The translations under genes and the position numbers were made by a program. This document shows positions 5,077 through 5,223 of a DNA stretch of 5,223 nucleotides, one piece after another. This stretch comes from a bacterium (lineage in GTDB: Bacteria; Latescibacterota; UBA2968): assembly GCA_027296045.1 (NCBI GenBank), contig JAPUJS010000306.1:1-5223 (forward strand), read 5' to 3'. The notes beneath the pieces were generated by a model. It did no database searches and was not told the origin of the DNA. It was given only the letters and a program-made list of their open reading frames with translations. Position 1 is the first letter of the stretch, and each line of letters starts with the position of its first letter.

Positions 5077-5084
5077 AAACACCA

Positions 5085-5223
5085 ATGAAAGCAGCAATTA
5101 TCAACGAATTCGGCGATTTCGAAGTACTCAAGCACGAAGATATCGACACCCCGACTCCTGGTCCCGGACACATTTTGATCAAGGTACTCGCTTCGGGTAT
5201 TAACCGTTTTGACCACTACATTC
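5085..5223 (+). CDS. Medium-chain dehydrogenase, quinone oxidoreductase type (5' part only)
   Basis: The first 46 codons are present and the gene runs off the right edge. The start MKAAIINEFG, the P-T-P-G-P-G-H-I-L-I-K-V turn (residues 27-38) and A-S-G-I-N-R-F-D (40-47, last residues at the edge) match the N-terminal GroES-like domain of MDR-superfamily NAD(P)H:quinone oxidoreductases and zinc-type alcohol dehydrogenase-like proteins. The catalytic zinc Cys found in true alcohol dehydrogenases at the G-x-C-H/R-T-D position is absent. The sequence is G-I-N-R-F-D, which favours the zinc-free quinone oxidoreductase branch. Such enzymes reduce quinones or reactive enones and aldehydes and are classic targets of stress-sensing MarR proteins. 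Operator 3 lies just upstream. The cofactor-binding domain is outside the window. Confidence 0.8.
   Translation, partial: MKAAIINEFGDFEVLKHEDIDTPTPGPGHILIKVLASGINRFDHYI

Overview
The window is about 5.2 kb of bacterial DNA. Every recognisable intact gene lies on the + strand: six protein genes, one broken by a frameshift and one cut off by the right edge. The left 3.1 kb looks clearly GC-rich. From about 3.1 kb the sequence is less GC-rich, and the promoter and operator regions of the right end are AT-rich. There are no rRNA or tRNA genes, no transposase and no CRISPR array. The gene content (a homocysteine S-methyltransferase-like enzyme, a cyclase-family hydrolase, a mandelate racemase/muconate lactonizing-type enzyme, a sugar-hydrolase-like propeller and a MarR-controlled oxidoreductase) suits a free-living or host-associated heterotroph with many catabolic genes. 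The taxon cannot be fixed from this sequence.

Left region (1-3094): a zinc-thiol methyltransferase of the homocysteine S-methyltransferase family (25-900) is followed by 361 bases without an intact gene. That gap holds two possible gene remnants. One is an antisense coding-like stretch just after the methyltransferase. The other has a strong ribosome binding site and start codon, and continues out of frame into a plausible C-terminal tail (about 1114-1234). Next come a cyclase-family metal hydrolase (1262-1963) and, 26 bases later, an enolase-superfamily dehydratase/racemase (1990-3094). The enolase-superfamily gene carries one extra base at about 2689, which splits a 367-residue protein into two frames. 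The cyclase and enolase-superfamily genes are probably co-transcribed and may belong to one catabolic route of unknown substrate.

Middle region (3095-4476): one gene (about 3263-4261) encodes a predicted cytoplasmic five-bladed beta-propeller of the GH43/GH32/GH130-like kind, shown by repeated Y-x-M-W and S-x-D-G-x-x-W signatures.

Right region (4427-5223): this is a compact regulatory unit. A MarR-family repressor (4477-4932) is followed by the start of a medium-chain, quinone-oxidoreductase-type dehydrogenase (5085 onward). The palindrome core GTTGTATATACAAC occurs three times: over the -10 element of the marR promoter, just after marR, and just before the oxidoreductase. The last 19 codons of marR plus the following operator are duplicated without gaps at an offset of 99 bases (72 of 90 positions identical by my hand count). 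This looks like the scar of a tandem marR-operator duplication whose second marR copy was almost wholly lost. The simplest model is that MarR represses both itself and the oxidoreductase, and is released by a reactive or electrophilic small molecule. This is the most interesting part of the window. It is a new-looking arrangement of known parts, not clearly a new system.
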